A stretch of 64,000 nucleotides of DNA from Neobacillus rhizophilus (GTDB taxonomy: Bacteria; Bacillota; Bacilli; Bacillales; Cytobacillaceae), in contig NZ_JAGYPF010000005.1 in NCBI RefSeq assembly GCF_018343535.1, forward strand, positions 1 to 64,000, read 5' to 3'. Each line of letters begins with the position of its first letter. Position 1 is the stretch's first letter. Below are positions 42,817-50,383 of the stretch, in pieces. Made by a program: the position numbers and the translations under genes. Below the pieces are notes generated by a model, which worked only from the letters and a program-made list of their open reading frames with translations, did no database searches and had not been told where the DNA came from.

Positions 42817-43122
42817 ATGGAAGAAATCAAAACGATCACTACTGAGGAATTGAAAAAGAAGCTTGAAGCAGGAGAAAAGCCTGAAATGGTGGATGTCAGG
42901 GAAGACCACGAGGTTGCTATGGGCATGATTCCAGGTGCCAAGCATATCAAAATGGGCGATATCCCGGCACATCTCGATTATTTTGATAAAGACAAAGAAT
43001 ATATATTTATCTGCCGTTCCAGTGGTCGAAGTGGAAATGTTTGCCATTACCTGCACGAGCAAGGATATAAGGTCCGCAACATGGTGGGCGGCATGCTTGA
43101 GTGGACGGGTGAAACAGAATAA
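42817..43122 (+). CDS. Rhodanese-like domain protein (YtwF-like)
   Basis: 101-residue single rhodanese domain with the active-site loop CRSSGRSG (Cys about residue 67) and CH2A-like VDVREDHEVAMGMIPGA. Likely a sulfur carrier in the cytoplasm; acceptor unknown. ATG 42817 preferred, with GGGG upstream; frame open from 42784 overlaps the terminator. Confidence 0.9.
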   Translation: MEEIKTITTEELKKKLEAGEKPEMVDVREDHEVAMGMIPGAKHIKMGDIPAHLDYFDKDKEYIFICRSSGRSGNVCHYLHEQGYKVRNMVGGMLEWTGETE

Positions 43123-43150
43123 CCGATTCCTTTTTGGAATCGGTTTTTTT
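43121..43150. terminator. Bidirectional terminator, rhodanese / ferric reductase-like gene
   Basis: AACCGATTCC-TTTTTG-GAATCGGTT and T run. Confidence 0.9.
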
Positions 43151-43673
43151 ATGAATATGGAGCGTCAAGTTCCTTTTTATCTTTTAATAGCAAAATCCCA
43201 AAAACCATAAACGGAAGAAGGTTTACAGCTGCTACAATAACCCCTTGAAAATCGGAACCCATTATGAGTCCATGCATGGTTGTAAAAATATACAGAATCG
43301 GGTTTAAAGCATGTACTTTCCGGAAAGCTTGATAGCCGATTGCTTTCCGGGCTTTTGATGTTACTATGGTTAAAATCAAGAAGTAGAGGGCAAGTATGCC
43401 TAGTGCCATTGGGATTGGCTGATAGTCTGTTTGAAATGGAATCGGCACTTCGAACCACTGAAATGACATATACTTATCAATAAGTGTAATGACGACATGT
43501 CCTAAAGTAAGGATAAAAGCCCAGTTCGACAACGATCCATGCCAGATTAAAGGTACAGCAATTTTTTGCTTTCGTTTTTTCTGTACTTGTGTGTAAAGAC
43601 CGATCATGACAGATAAGTAAAGCAATACATAGGCAATAGTTCCTGTCGTACGTATTAGGTACCACTCAAACAT
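43149..43673 (-). CDS. Ferric reductase-like transmembrane protein
   Basis: 174 residues with about five membrane helices. Histidines in IWHGSLSNW, LGHVVITL, KVHALNP and TTMHGLIMG are placed in helices like the heme b ligands of the ferric-reductase/MsrQ-like family. No cytoplasmic flavin domain, so it would need a partner. A micro-ORF with a good ribosome site lies directly upstream. The ribosome site of this gene itself is weak (AGGAATG). Confidence 0.75.
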   Translation of the reverse strand: MFEWYLIRTTGTIAYVLLYLSVMIGLYTQVQKKRKQKIAVPLIWHGSLSNWAFILTLGHVVITLIDKYMSFQWFEVPIPFQTDYQPIPMALGILALYFLILTIVTSKARKAIGYQAFRKVHALNPILYIFTTMHGLIMGSDFQGVIVAAVNLLPFMVFGILLLKDKKELDAPYS

Positions 43674-43692
43674 TTCATTCCTGCTACTAATG

Positions 43693-43740
43693 CTAAACTC
43701 CCAAGCTAACTCCCCAGGAGATCTTTTGTTTTTTATCCAT
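43693..43740 (-). CDS. Micro-ORF or gene remnant upstream of the ferric reductase-like gene
   Basis: ATG 43740 with AAAGGAG eight bases before it encodes MDKKQKISWGVSLGV and then TAG. One frame shift near the stop would continue as SLALVAGMKCLSGT, together resembling a signal or membrane anchor. It may be a leader peptide controlling the downstream gene, or the 5' remnant of a lost gene (for example an FMN-binding partner; speculative). Confidence 0.4.
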   Translation of the reverse strand: MDKKQKISWGVSLGV

Positions 43741-43883
43741 GTGAATCGCTCCTTTCTGAAGTAACCTACAAAAAGAAGTGTATAGGCTTAACCTTAACTT
43801 CATCTTAATTTTTGGTCGGGAGTTAATTTTTAAAATTTTGAAAAAATGGTCATAATGATAGAAAAAAAGAAAGGGAGAGTCCA

Positions 43884-44069
43884 ATGATTCAGGTAAAGCT
43901 GTTTGACCGTGAACATGAGAAGGATTTGGAGAAGGAAATGAATCGCTTTTTAAGGGGATTGGATGAAAAAAGTCTCTTGGATATTAAATATAATGTCGCT
44001 GCTTTCCAGGAAGAAGAAGAAGAGGATCAAATTTATTGTTTTTCGGCGATGATTATTTATCGGGCCTGA
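43884..44069 (+). CDS. Cse60-like small sporulation protein
   Basis: 61 residues: MIQVKLFDREHEKDLEKEMN at the start, then an acidic stretch EEEEED and the ending IYCFSAMIIYRA. The FDxxHEKDLE and DIKYNVA...IYCFSAMIIY pattern matches the Cse60 family, sigma-E-dependent in B. subtilis sporulation, role unknown. GGGAGAG precedes the ATG. Its stop lies inside the shared terminator. Confidence 0.78.
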   Translation: MIQVKLFDREHEKDLEKEMNRFLRGLDEKSLLDIKYNVAAFQEEEEEDQIYCFSAMIIYRA

Positions 44070-44093
44070 CATGAAGAATCAGGCCCATTTTTA
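44062..44093. terminator. Bidirectional terminator, cse60-like / ytfP
   Basis: GGGCCTGA-CATGAAGAA-TCAGGCCC then ATTTTTA. It contains the end of the Cse60-like gene and touches the ytfP stop. Confidence 0.85.
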
Positions 44094-45353
44094 TTTGGCG
44101 CAAAGGGCTGCATTGGTCCCGGCCAGTCTTCCAGTAACAAGTGCAGAAGTAATATTGTATCCACCCGTATATCCGTGGATATCAAGGATTTCTCCGCAAA
44201 AATATAAACCATTCATAAGCTTGGAACCCATCGTTTTTGGGTCTATTTCTTTGACAGAGACACCGCCGCCTGTAACGAATGCCTTTTCGATTGAGAGCGT
44301 TCCATTCACTTTAAATTCGAACTGCTTGCAGCTCTTGGCGAAACTGCGAATTTTTTCGTGAGCAATCGTTCCGCCCTGCGCCGAAGTATCAATCTCGTTT
44401 TGTTCGAGCAGAAATAACAGGTACCGTTCGGGTAATAATCCTTTTAACGTATTTTTGATGCTTTTTTTCGGTTCGGCTTTTACAAGCTTCATAATCTCTT
44501 GAAAAATCTCTTCCTCGTTGCGGTCAGGGACAGCATCGAGACTCACTGTTACCTGGGTTAAATTCCACTTTTTCATCGCCTTGACAATAAACTGGCTGCA
44601 GCGAAGAACGGCCGGCCCACTGATGCCAAAATGGGTAAAAATCATGTCCATTCGGTGGGAAATTAAGGGTTTACCTTTTGGGTTTAAAACACTTAATTCA
44701 ATATCCCGCAATGACAAACCTTGGAGGGTTTTATTTTTAATAAAAGGCTCAGCAGAAGTTACTGGCACTTCGGTTGGGAATAAATCTGTAATGGTATGGC
44801 CGGCTTTCTCTGCCCAGGAATAGCCATCCCCGGTTGACCCTGTATGGGGAACCGATTTGCCTCCAACTGCAATTACAACCGATTTCGCGGTAATCGTTTG
44901 TCCGTCCCTTAACAAGACTCCTGCGGTTTGTCCGTTTTCATATAGGACCTCGGCGACAGCGCAGTTTTTAAATATTTTGACCTGTAATTTTTCTAATTGA
45001 GTTAACAGTGCATCGACGACTGACTGGGCTTTGTCTGTTACCGGGAACATCCGCCCATGGTCTTCTTCCTTTAAGACAATTCCCAATCCTTCGAAGAAGC
45101 GGATGATATCTTCATTATTAAAAATCGAAAAAGCACTATATAAAAACTTGCCGTTTCCTGGAATATGCTTAATGATTTCTTCAACGGGCAGGCGATTCGT
45201 GACATTGCAGCGCCCGCCGCCGGAAATGGCAAGCTTTCGGCCAAGTTTGTCCCCTTTATCAATTAACAATACTTTTGCGCCTTTTTCACCTGCAGCGATG
45301 GCTGCCATGAGTCCTGATGGCCCGCCGCCTATGACTATACAATCAAATTCCAT
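44091..45353 (-). CDS. ytfP: HI0933-family FAD-dependent oxidoreductase YtfP
   Basis: 420-residue flavoprotein. N-terminal dinucleotide fold VIGGGPSGLMAAIAAGEKG, then GRKLAISGGGRCNVTN, the family signature, and C-terminal FCGEILDIHGYTGGYNITSA where FAD is closed in. Substrate unknown; the family is sometimes annotated as a BaiN-like reductase, but that reaction is not supported here. Confidence 0.92.
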   Translation of the reverse strand: MEFDCIVIGGGPSGLMAAIAAGEKGAKVLLIDKGDKLGRKLAISGGGRCNVTNRLPVEEIIKHIPGNGKFLYSAFSIFNNEDIIRFFEGLGIVLKEEDHGRMFPVTDKAQSVVDALLTQLEKLQVKIFKNCAVAEVLYENGQTAGVLLRDGQTITAKSVVIAVGGKSVPHTGSTGDGYSWAEKAGHTITDLFPTEVPVTSAEPFIKNKTLQGLSLRDIELSVLNPKGKPLISHRMDMIFTHFGISGPAVLRCSQFIVKAMKKWNLTQVTVSLDAVPDRNEEEIFQEIMKLVKAEPKKSIKNTLKGLLPERYLLFLLEQNEIDTSAQGGTIAHEKIRSFAKSCKQFEFKVNGTLSIEKAFVTGGGVSVKEIDPKTMGSKLMNGLYFCGEILDIHGYTGGYNITSALVTGRLAGTNAALCAK

Positions 45354-45558
45354 ATATACACCAACTTAAAATATATTCACTTCATTATAAGCATATCATA
45401 AGGAAAATAAACGACTTTTCACAAATTTGCTTTGGTTGTGAGTAGCATCGAAGGAGAAGAAGTTGTAAACTATCAATAGTGTGCAAAAAACGTCGAATTT
45501 TTTTTTGCCTACATTTAAAAAATATGTGCTCGTATTTCTGCAAGCAGGAAGGGATTCT

Positions 45559-47190
45559 ATGCAATCTAAGCTATTAAGAGGAACCTTTATATTAACGGTT
45601 GGAACAATTCTGTCAAAAATTCTCGGACTTATTTATGTTATTCCATTCTTTCAAATAGTTGGCCGGGAAGGGACAGTTCTTTACCAATTTTCGTATGTCC
45701 CATATACCATTTTTATTAGTATTGCAACGGCCGGAGTTCCGCTGGCTGTTTCTAAATTTATTTCCAAATATAATGCACTCGAAGAGTATGCGGTTGGCAG
45801 GAAGCTGTTTAAATCCGGATTGGTTATAATGCTGACTACCGGTATTGTTGCTTTTTTAATCATGTATCTTGCCGCGCCAATGTTGGCAGAAATGAGTATT
45901 GGCGATGAAAAAGCGGATTTAGAAAATGTGACGACCGTCATGCGCGCCGTCAGCTTCGCTTTAATTGTCGTTCCGTTCATGAGTCTGATCAGAGGATACT
46001 TTCAGGGACATCAGTCAATGGGACCGTCGGCTCTTTCACAAGTTGTCGAGCAAATTGTCAGGATTACCTTTACGCTTTTGGGGGCCTATATCGTCCTTCA
46101 AGTTTTTCATGGAAAAATGGTTACCGCCGTCAGTGTTGCAACTTTTGCTGCCTTTACCGGGGCAATCGGCGGCTTACTTGTTTTATTCTGGTATTGGTAT
46201 AAGAGAAAGCCCTACTTAGACGAGCTTCTTACCCATGATAAAGGAACAATGGACATCTCCATTAAGGAAATCTATAAGGAAATTTTTATTTCTGCCTTCC
46301 CGTTCGTTTTGGTGGGGATTGCCAATCCTTTATTCCAGGCGATCGATCAATTTACTTTTACCCAAGCCATGGAAGCGATTGGGAAAAAGAAAGTGGCAGA
46401 AGCATATTTTTCTATTTTGAATTTTGAATCGCATAAAATCGTCATTATCCCTGTTTCTTTGGCAACAGGCTTTTCCTTGGCGCTTGTCCCAAGCATCACA
46501 AAGGCATTTGTGGAGGGGAATGGAAAAAGTTTAAATCATCAGTTGAACCAAACCTTTCAAGTGCTTTTGTTTTTGACGTTGCCGGCAGCAATCGGGCTTT
46601 CCTTGCTGGCTGAGCCTGTCTATACGGCGTTTTATGAACATAATTTATTGGGCGCGGGAGTTTTAAGCACATATGCGCCCGTTGCGATATTGTTTTCGCT
46701 TTACTCTGTAACAGCCGCAATCCTGCAAGGAATCAATGAACAGCGTTTTACGATATTGAGTTTGCTTGTCGGCTTATTAATCAAATTAACCTTAAATATA
46801 CCACTGATTGAGCTGATGGAAATAAAAGGGGCGGTGTTGGCAACAACGCTTGGCTACTCAGCCTCCATAATCATTAATATCATTGTCATTAAGAAATTTG
46901 CCAAATATCCTTTCCGGCTGGTTTGGCGGAGAAGCTTATTGATTGCCATTTTTGCCGGACTGATGTGGGTTGGCACCGAAGTTGTTTATCGAGTTTTATT
47001 GTTATTTTTATCACCAGAATCAAAGGTTCAATCTGTGGCCATTATTTTAATAAGTGCAGCCGTTGGCGCTGGTATTTATTTTTACCTTGGATTAAAATCG
47101 GGTCTGGCCCGCCGCTTATTTGGAAATAGAGTAGACCGTCTACTATCCAAATTAAAATTATTTGGAAGGAGAAAAGCTGTTGAGAATTGA
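45559..47190 (+). CDS. murJ: Lipid II flippase MurJ (YtgP), MOP superfamily
   Basis: 543-residue polytopic membrane protein with about 14 helices. The start MQSKLLRGTFILTVGTILSKILGLIYVIPF and SLIRGYFQGHQSMGPSALSQ are typical of the YtgP/SpoVB branch; YtgP is the B. subtilis MurJ that flips lipid II for peptidoglycan synthesis. ATG 45559 follows AGGAAGGG; the open frame from 45481 is rejected. Its stop overlaps the start of the pseudouridine synthase gene. SigM controls ytgP in B. subtilis. Confidence 0.9.
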   Translation: MQSKLLRGTFILTVGTILSKILGLIYVIPFFQIVGREGTVLYQFSYVPYTIFISIATAGVPLAVSKFISKYNALEEYAVGRKLFKSGLVIMLTTGIVAFLIMYLAAPMLAEMSIGDEKADLENVTTVMRAVSFALIVVPFMSLIRGYFQGHQSMGPSALSQVVEQIVRITFTLLGAYIVLQVFHGKMVTAVSVATFAAFTGAIGGLLVLFWYWYKRKPYLDELLTHDKGTMDISIKEIYKEIFISAFPFVLVGIANPLFQAIDQFTFTQAMEAIGKKKVAEAYFSILNFESHKIVIIPVSLATGFSLALVPSITKAFVEGNGKSLNHQLNQTFQVLLFLTLPAAIGLSLLAEPVYTAFYEHNLLGAGVLSTYAPVAILFSLYSVTAAILQGINEQRFTILSLLVGLLIKLTLNIPLIELMEIKGAVLATTLGYSASIIINIIVIKKFAKYPFRLVWRRSLLIAIFAGLMWVGTEVVYRVLLLFLSPESKVQSVAIILISAAVGAGIYFYLGLKSGLARRLFGNRVDRLLSKLKLFGRRKAVEN

Positions 47191-47899
47191 TAAAATGCTC
47201 GCCAATCTTGGCTTTGGCAGCCGTAAGGAAGTCAAACAGCTTCTGAAAAATGGCGCAGTTAAAGTAGATGATGTTGTCATCAAGGATGCCAAGCAGCATG
47301 TGGATCCAAATACACAAACCGTGACATTAAACGGTGAAGTGATTGAATACAAAGAATTTATCTATTTAATGATGAACAAGCCTCCAGGAGTTATATCTGC
47401 AACTGAGGATAACGCTGATGAGACAGTGATTGACTTGTTGGAACTTGAGGATCAGGTGTATGAACCGTTTCCTGTCGGCCGCCTCGACAAGGACACGGAG
47501 GGCTTGCTGTTGATTACGAATGACGGTCAATTGGCACACCGGCTATTGTCTCCGAAAAAGCATGTTCCGAAAACTTATTTTGCGGTAATTGATCGTGAGG
47601 TAACAGAGGACGATGTGAAGGCCTTCGCAAAAGGTGTGGTCCTAGATGATGGATATTTGACCAAGCCAGGCGAACTGAAAATCATAAAATCCGGTATCCG
47701 CTCAGACATCGAGTTGACGATTACCGAAGGGAAGTTTCACCAAGTGAAAAGAATGTTCGAAGCTGTGGGCAAAAGAGTCGTTTATTTACAGCGCATTTCA
47801 ATGGGACCCTTGCAACTTGATGAAACACTTGAACTCGGAGAATACCGGGAACTGACGGATGAAGAAGTAGAATTATTAAAAAGTTATCAGGTGACATGA
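47180..47899 (+). CDS. Pseudouridine synthase of the RsuA family (16S rRNA U516 type)
   Basis: 239 residues. N-terminal S4 RNA-binding domain (RIDKMLANLGFGSRKEVKQLL), then the catalytic motif PVGRLDKDTEGLLLITNDG with the catalytic Asp, and KFHQVKRMFEAVGKRV. RsuA-like by length and motif; B. subtilis YtzG occupies this place. TTG start 47180, eight bases after AAGGAG, overlapping the murJ stop by 11 bp. Confidence 0.9.
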   Translation: MRIDKMLANLGFGSRKEVKQLLKNGAVKVDDVVIKDAKQHVDPNTQTVTLNGEVIEYKEFIYLMMNKPPGVISATEDNADETVIDLLELEDQVYEPFPVGRLDKDTEGLLLITNDGQLAHRLLSPKKHVPKTYFAVIDREVTEDDVKAFAKGVVLDDGYLTKPGELKIIKSGIRSDIELTITEGKFHQVKRMFEAVGKRVVYLQRISMGPLQLDETLELGEYRELTDEEVELLKSYQVT

Positions 47900-47930
47900 A
47901 GCAGCTCAATTTGGGCTGCTTTTATTTTTT
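47898..47930 (+). terminator. Terminator after the pseudouridine synthase gene
   Basis: AGCAGC-TCAATTTGG-GCTGCT followed by TTTATTTTTT. Confidence 0.8.
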
Positions 47931-47958
47931 GTTTGGAAATTAAAAAATTTTCCAAAAC

Positions 47959-47985
47959 TGCAACCTTTTGCTATCGTTAAACGTG
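47959..47985 (+). promoter_or_regulatory. ECF-type promoter of the sigM-like operon
   Basis: TGCAAC (47959-47964), 17 bp, CGTG (47982-47985). This fits autoregulatory promoters of SigM-type ECF factors (TGAAAC/TGCAAC ... CGTC/CGTG). It lies 25 bp before the chosen start codon and rules out starts further upstream. Confidence 0.75.
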
Positions 47986-48009
47986 GTTATGGTGAAAGGG
48001 GGAACAAAG

Positions 48010-48492
48010 TTGGAGTTAGATCAAGTATACCGCGACAATGTAAATGATTTATACAGATATCTTTACTCCCTTTCAAAGGATCATTTTATCGCTGAGGATT
48101 TGGTTCAAGAATCCTTTTACCGGGCCTATTTACATCTAGAGGACTATGAAATCTCGAATATCCGCGCGTGGCTGTTTAAGGTCGCCTACCATGCCTTCAT
48201 TGATTTGCTAAGGAAAAATAAACGGTTTGTCATTCAGGAACCTAAGGAGGAGCGGCATTCATCTAAAGAAACGCCGGAAAAAAGATTGCTGGAAAAAGAG
48301 AGTTTTCAATTATTGATTAATGATATTCACTCATTAAAGGAACAGGAAAAGCATGTTCTGCTGCTATGCGATTTACACCAGCTTTCTTACAGTGAGGCGG
48401 CAGAAATTTTGGAAATGAACTTAAATACACTGAAAAGCCATTTACATAGGGGACGGAAAAAAGTTATGGAAAAAGTGAAAGAAAGGAAGTAG
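48010..48492 (+). CDS. sigM: ECF sigma factor, SigM-like
   Basis: 160 residues. Region 2: AEDLVQESFYRAYLHLEDYE and IRAWLFKVAYHAFIDLLRKN; region 4: LKEQEKHVLLLCDLHQLSYSEAAEILEMNLNTLKSHLHRGRKKV. The downstream genes resemble yhdL and yhdK, the anti-SigM pair of B. subtilis, hence the assignment. TTG 48010 follows AAAGGGGGA; a longer reading from 47968 would begin upstream of the promoter -10. Confidence 0.87.
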   Translation: MELDQVYRDNVNDLYRYLYSLSKDHFIAEDLVQESFYRAYLHLEDYEISNIRAWLFKVAYHAFIDLLRKNKRFVIQEPKEERHSSKETPEKRLLEKESFQLLINDIHSLKEQEKHVLLLCDLHQLSYSEAAEILEMNLNTLKSHLHRGRKKVMEKVKERK

Positions 48493-48496
48493 TTAG

Positions 48497-49519
48497 ATGA
48501 GCGAAGATAAGAATCAATTTGAAGATGATTATCAAAAACTTCTAAACGAAACACTGAATGAAGTAAGTGAAATACAATCTTATTCTAAAAAAAGTCAAAC
48601 TGAAATTGTGACAATCGGAAAAAATATGGCACGAAGAACAAATATTATGATTAGCCTTGCCATTCTATTACTAATCGTTCCTATCATGACTTTAACAACC
48701 TATTTGTATTATGCAATCGGCGGCCGTGCTGATCACCTAATTGATGTGGTCACAAAAACGATATATGTTACTGAACCTAATATGGGTTTGGAGAAATTAA
48801 AGCTGGAAGACGAAGTTGGCTTTTTTTCAATGAATATCACTTTTGATGTTTTTAAACGAATCGGCAAAGAGGATTATCGGGCGGGAAACTATAAACTTGA
48901 TTTTTTTCTAGACCATCCTAATTTTCCAAAGAAGAATATGCTTTTAGACCGTCCACTGCCTGAAATTCCTGACAAGGAAACCGAAGTGTTGTTTCACCCG
49001 AAAGCCTCCATTCCATTTAATCAAACAGATCAATGGGACATTTTAAATAAGCTGCCGGACGGAACAGTTGCTGAAGTCTATGTGTCATTAAACGAATTAA
49101 TGAAGCCGGATGTGTTACAAAAGCAATTGCCAAAAAATATGGAGCTTCGTTGGCTGGCTGTTGATACGGGAATGGAAGCTGCCCAGGTAGATAAAGGAGG
49201 GGTGCCAATTACGCCGCTCGGCTACCCAGCACAGTATGATCCAACCATATGGTCTCCATTTAGATCCTATGACCAAACAAATGAAGAAGTGTTCTTGGAC
49301 ATTTTATCACTGCTCGAGAAAAATCAACCGGTTGCTGAAAAAGTGGCTCGTGCCAAATCATTAGCCCTTAAAAGTCGGCTGGCCTATATTAAAAAACAAG
49401 GTATAAATGTTTATGGAGCTGTTATCACTGGCCCAACAGAAGAATTAAGAAAACTGCAAAACATAAAGGAAATTCGCGCGTTGAAAGTGGGGGAAGTGAA
49501 ACTATGGAACTGGGAGTAA
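48497..49519 (+). CDS. yhdL: Anti-sigma factor YhdL-like (sigma factor regulator N/C domains)
   Basis: 340 residues. Cytoplasmic N-terminus of about 55 residues, one membrane segment (NIMISLAILLLIVPIMTLTT), then an extracytoplasmic domain ending INVYGAVITGPTEELRKLQ and EVKLWNWE, closely like the end of B. subtilis YhdL. Holds SigM inactive at the membrane. The last codons overlap the next gene by 16 bp. Confidence 0.9.
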   Translation: MSEDKNQFEDDYQKLLNETLNEVSEIQSYSKKSQTEIVTIGKNMARRTNIMISLAILLLIVPIMTLTTYLYYAIGGRADHLIDVVTKTIYVTEPNMGLEKLKLEDEVGFFSMNITFDVFKRIGKEDYRAGNYKLDFFLDHPNFPKKNMLLDRPLPEIPDKETEVLFHPKASIPFNQTDQWDILNKLPDGTVAEVYVSLNELMKPDVLQKQLPKNMELRWLAVDTGMEAAQVDKGGVPITPLGYPAQYDPTIWSPFRSYDQTNEEVFLDILSLLEKNQPVAEKVARAKSLALKSRLAYIKKQGINVYGAVITGPTEELRKLQNIKEIRALKVGEVKLWNWE

Positions 49520-49812
49520 AGAAAAAAAGGGGGGATAGACGACTCCCCACCATATCAGGATTTCTTTCTTTTTTGGTTGCACTTATATCATTGGCCGGTT
49601 TAAATGTGGCTCTGTTAATAAAAGAAAAAGTATTCCCTGGAGTCTTTATTATTCAGCTGCCGATTGTGGGATTTTTTCTTGGAGTCATTGGTCTATTTAC
49701 ATTAAAAAGATCGAGATTGTATGCCATCTGGGGACTTTCCCTTAACATCTTTCTGCTCATTTTTACATTATTGATGATTATTTCATCGCTGGGAATAAAT
49801 TATAAACCTTGA
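49504..49812 (+). CDS. yhdK: YhdK-like small membrane protein, co-regulator of SigM
   Basis: 102 residues with three membrane helices (ISGFLSFLVALISLAGLNVA, VFIIQLPIVGFFLGVIGLF, AIWGLSLNIFLLIFTLLMII). Position, size and topology match YhdK, which assists YhdL. ATG 49504 overlaps the yhdL end, indicating coupled translation. Confidence 0.8.
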   Translation: MELGVKKKRGDRRLPTISGFLSFLVALISLAGLNVALLIKEKVFPGVFIIQLPIVGFFLGVIGLFTLKRSRLYAIWGLSLNIFLLIFTLLMIISSLGINYKP

Positions 49813-49815
49813 TAG

Positions 49816-49852
49816 AAAGAGGACAAAGCAATTATGCCTTGTCCTCTTTTTA
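49816..49852. terminator. Bidirectional terminator, yhdK / dps
   Basis: AAAGAGGACAA-A-GC / GC-C-TTGTCCTCTTT with T run, between convergent genes. Confidence 0.9.
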
Positions 49853-49856
49853 TTGA

Positions 49857-50291
49857 TTATGCACCTAAATAGGCTTTTAACATCCAGTTATGTTTCTCAA
49901 GTTTACCTTTCAGACCTAGGAACATATCGCTGGTTACTTCGTCATTTTTTTGTTCAGCAGTTTCCATTCCATCTTGAAGTTCATCAATGATTTGTGTGAA
50001 GTCCTTTACAATTGATTGAACCATTTCTTCAGCATTTAAAGTTTCGGTTGTTTCCTTGATTGTTGCCAATTCCAAGTATTCTTTCAAAGTTGAAACGGGG
50101 CTGCCCCCGATGGCTAGTAATTGCTCGGCAAATTCATCAATGGTTGCTGCTGCTTCTTCATATAATTCCTCAAATTTAGCATGCAATGTAAAGAAGTCAT
50201 GCCCTTTTACATACCAGTGAAAACGATGAAGCTTTGTATATAATACATTCCAGTTTGCGATTTGTTGGTTAAGAACTTTCTCCAGTGTCAT
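49857..50291 (-). CDS. dps: Dps/MrgA-family ferritin-like DNA-protecting protein
   Basis: 144 residues; oxidises and stores iron with H2O2 and protects DNA. Ferroxidase-site residues in NWNVLYTKLHRFHWYVKGHDF and HAKFEELYEEAAATIDEFAE (His, His, Asp, Glu) are intact. GGAGG upstream of ATG 50291. A perfect PerR box precedes the promoter, so induction by peroxide is expected, as for B. subtilis MrgA; B. subtilis Dps itself is sigma-B controlled. Confidence 0.93.
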   Translation of the reverse strand: MTLEKVLNQQIANWNVLYTKLHRFHWYVKGHDFFTLHAKFEELYEEAAATIDEFAEQLLAIGGSPVSTLKEYLELATIKETTETLNAEEMVQSIVKDFTQIIDELQDGMETAEQKNDEVTSDMFLGLKGKLEKHNWMLKAYLGA

Positions 50292-50323
50292 TTAGCATTC
50301 CTCCTGTTTTTCTATCTGTTTTA

Positions 50324-50351
50324 ATTATAACATATTTAATATTATAATCAA
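50324..50351 (-). promoter_or_regulatory. dps promoter (sigma-A)
   Basis: On the minus strand TTGATT (50351-50346), 16 bp, TATAAT (50329-50324), about 33 bp before the start codon. Confidence 0.75.
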
Positions 50352-50358
50352 TACTAAA

Positions 50359-50373
50359 TTATAATTATTATAA
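50359..50373 (-). promoter_or_regulatory. PerR box upstream of dps
   Basis: TTATAATTATTATAA, identical to the PerR consensus TTATAATNATTATAA at all fixed positions; it ends 8 bp upstream of the -35 box. A partial second site, TTATAATCAATACTA, lies at about 50342-50356 and overlaps the -35. Confidence 0.9.
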
Positions 50374-50383
50374 ATAAGGTTTT

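Noticed and set aside
45460..45505. ECF promoter before murJ (TGTAAAC ... CGTC)
   Set aside because: The spacing is 20 bp from AAC to CGTC, outside the 16-17 bp norm.
47968..48009. Upstream start of the sigM-like gene at 47968
   Set aside because: It would begin before the -10 of the ECF promoter, so it could not be translated from that mRNA.
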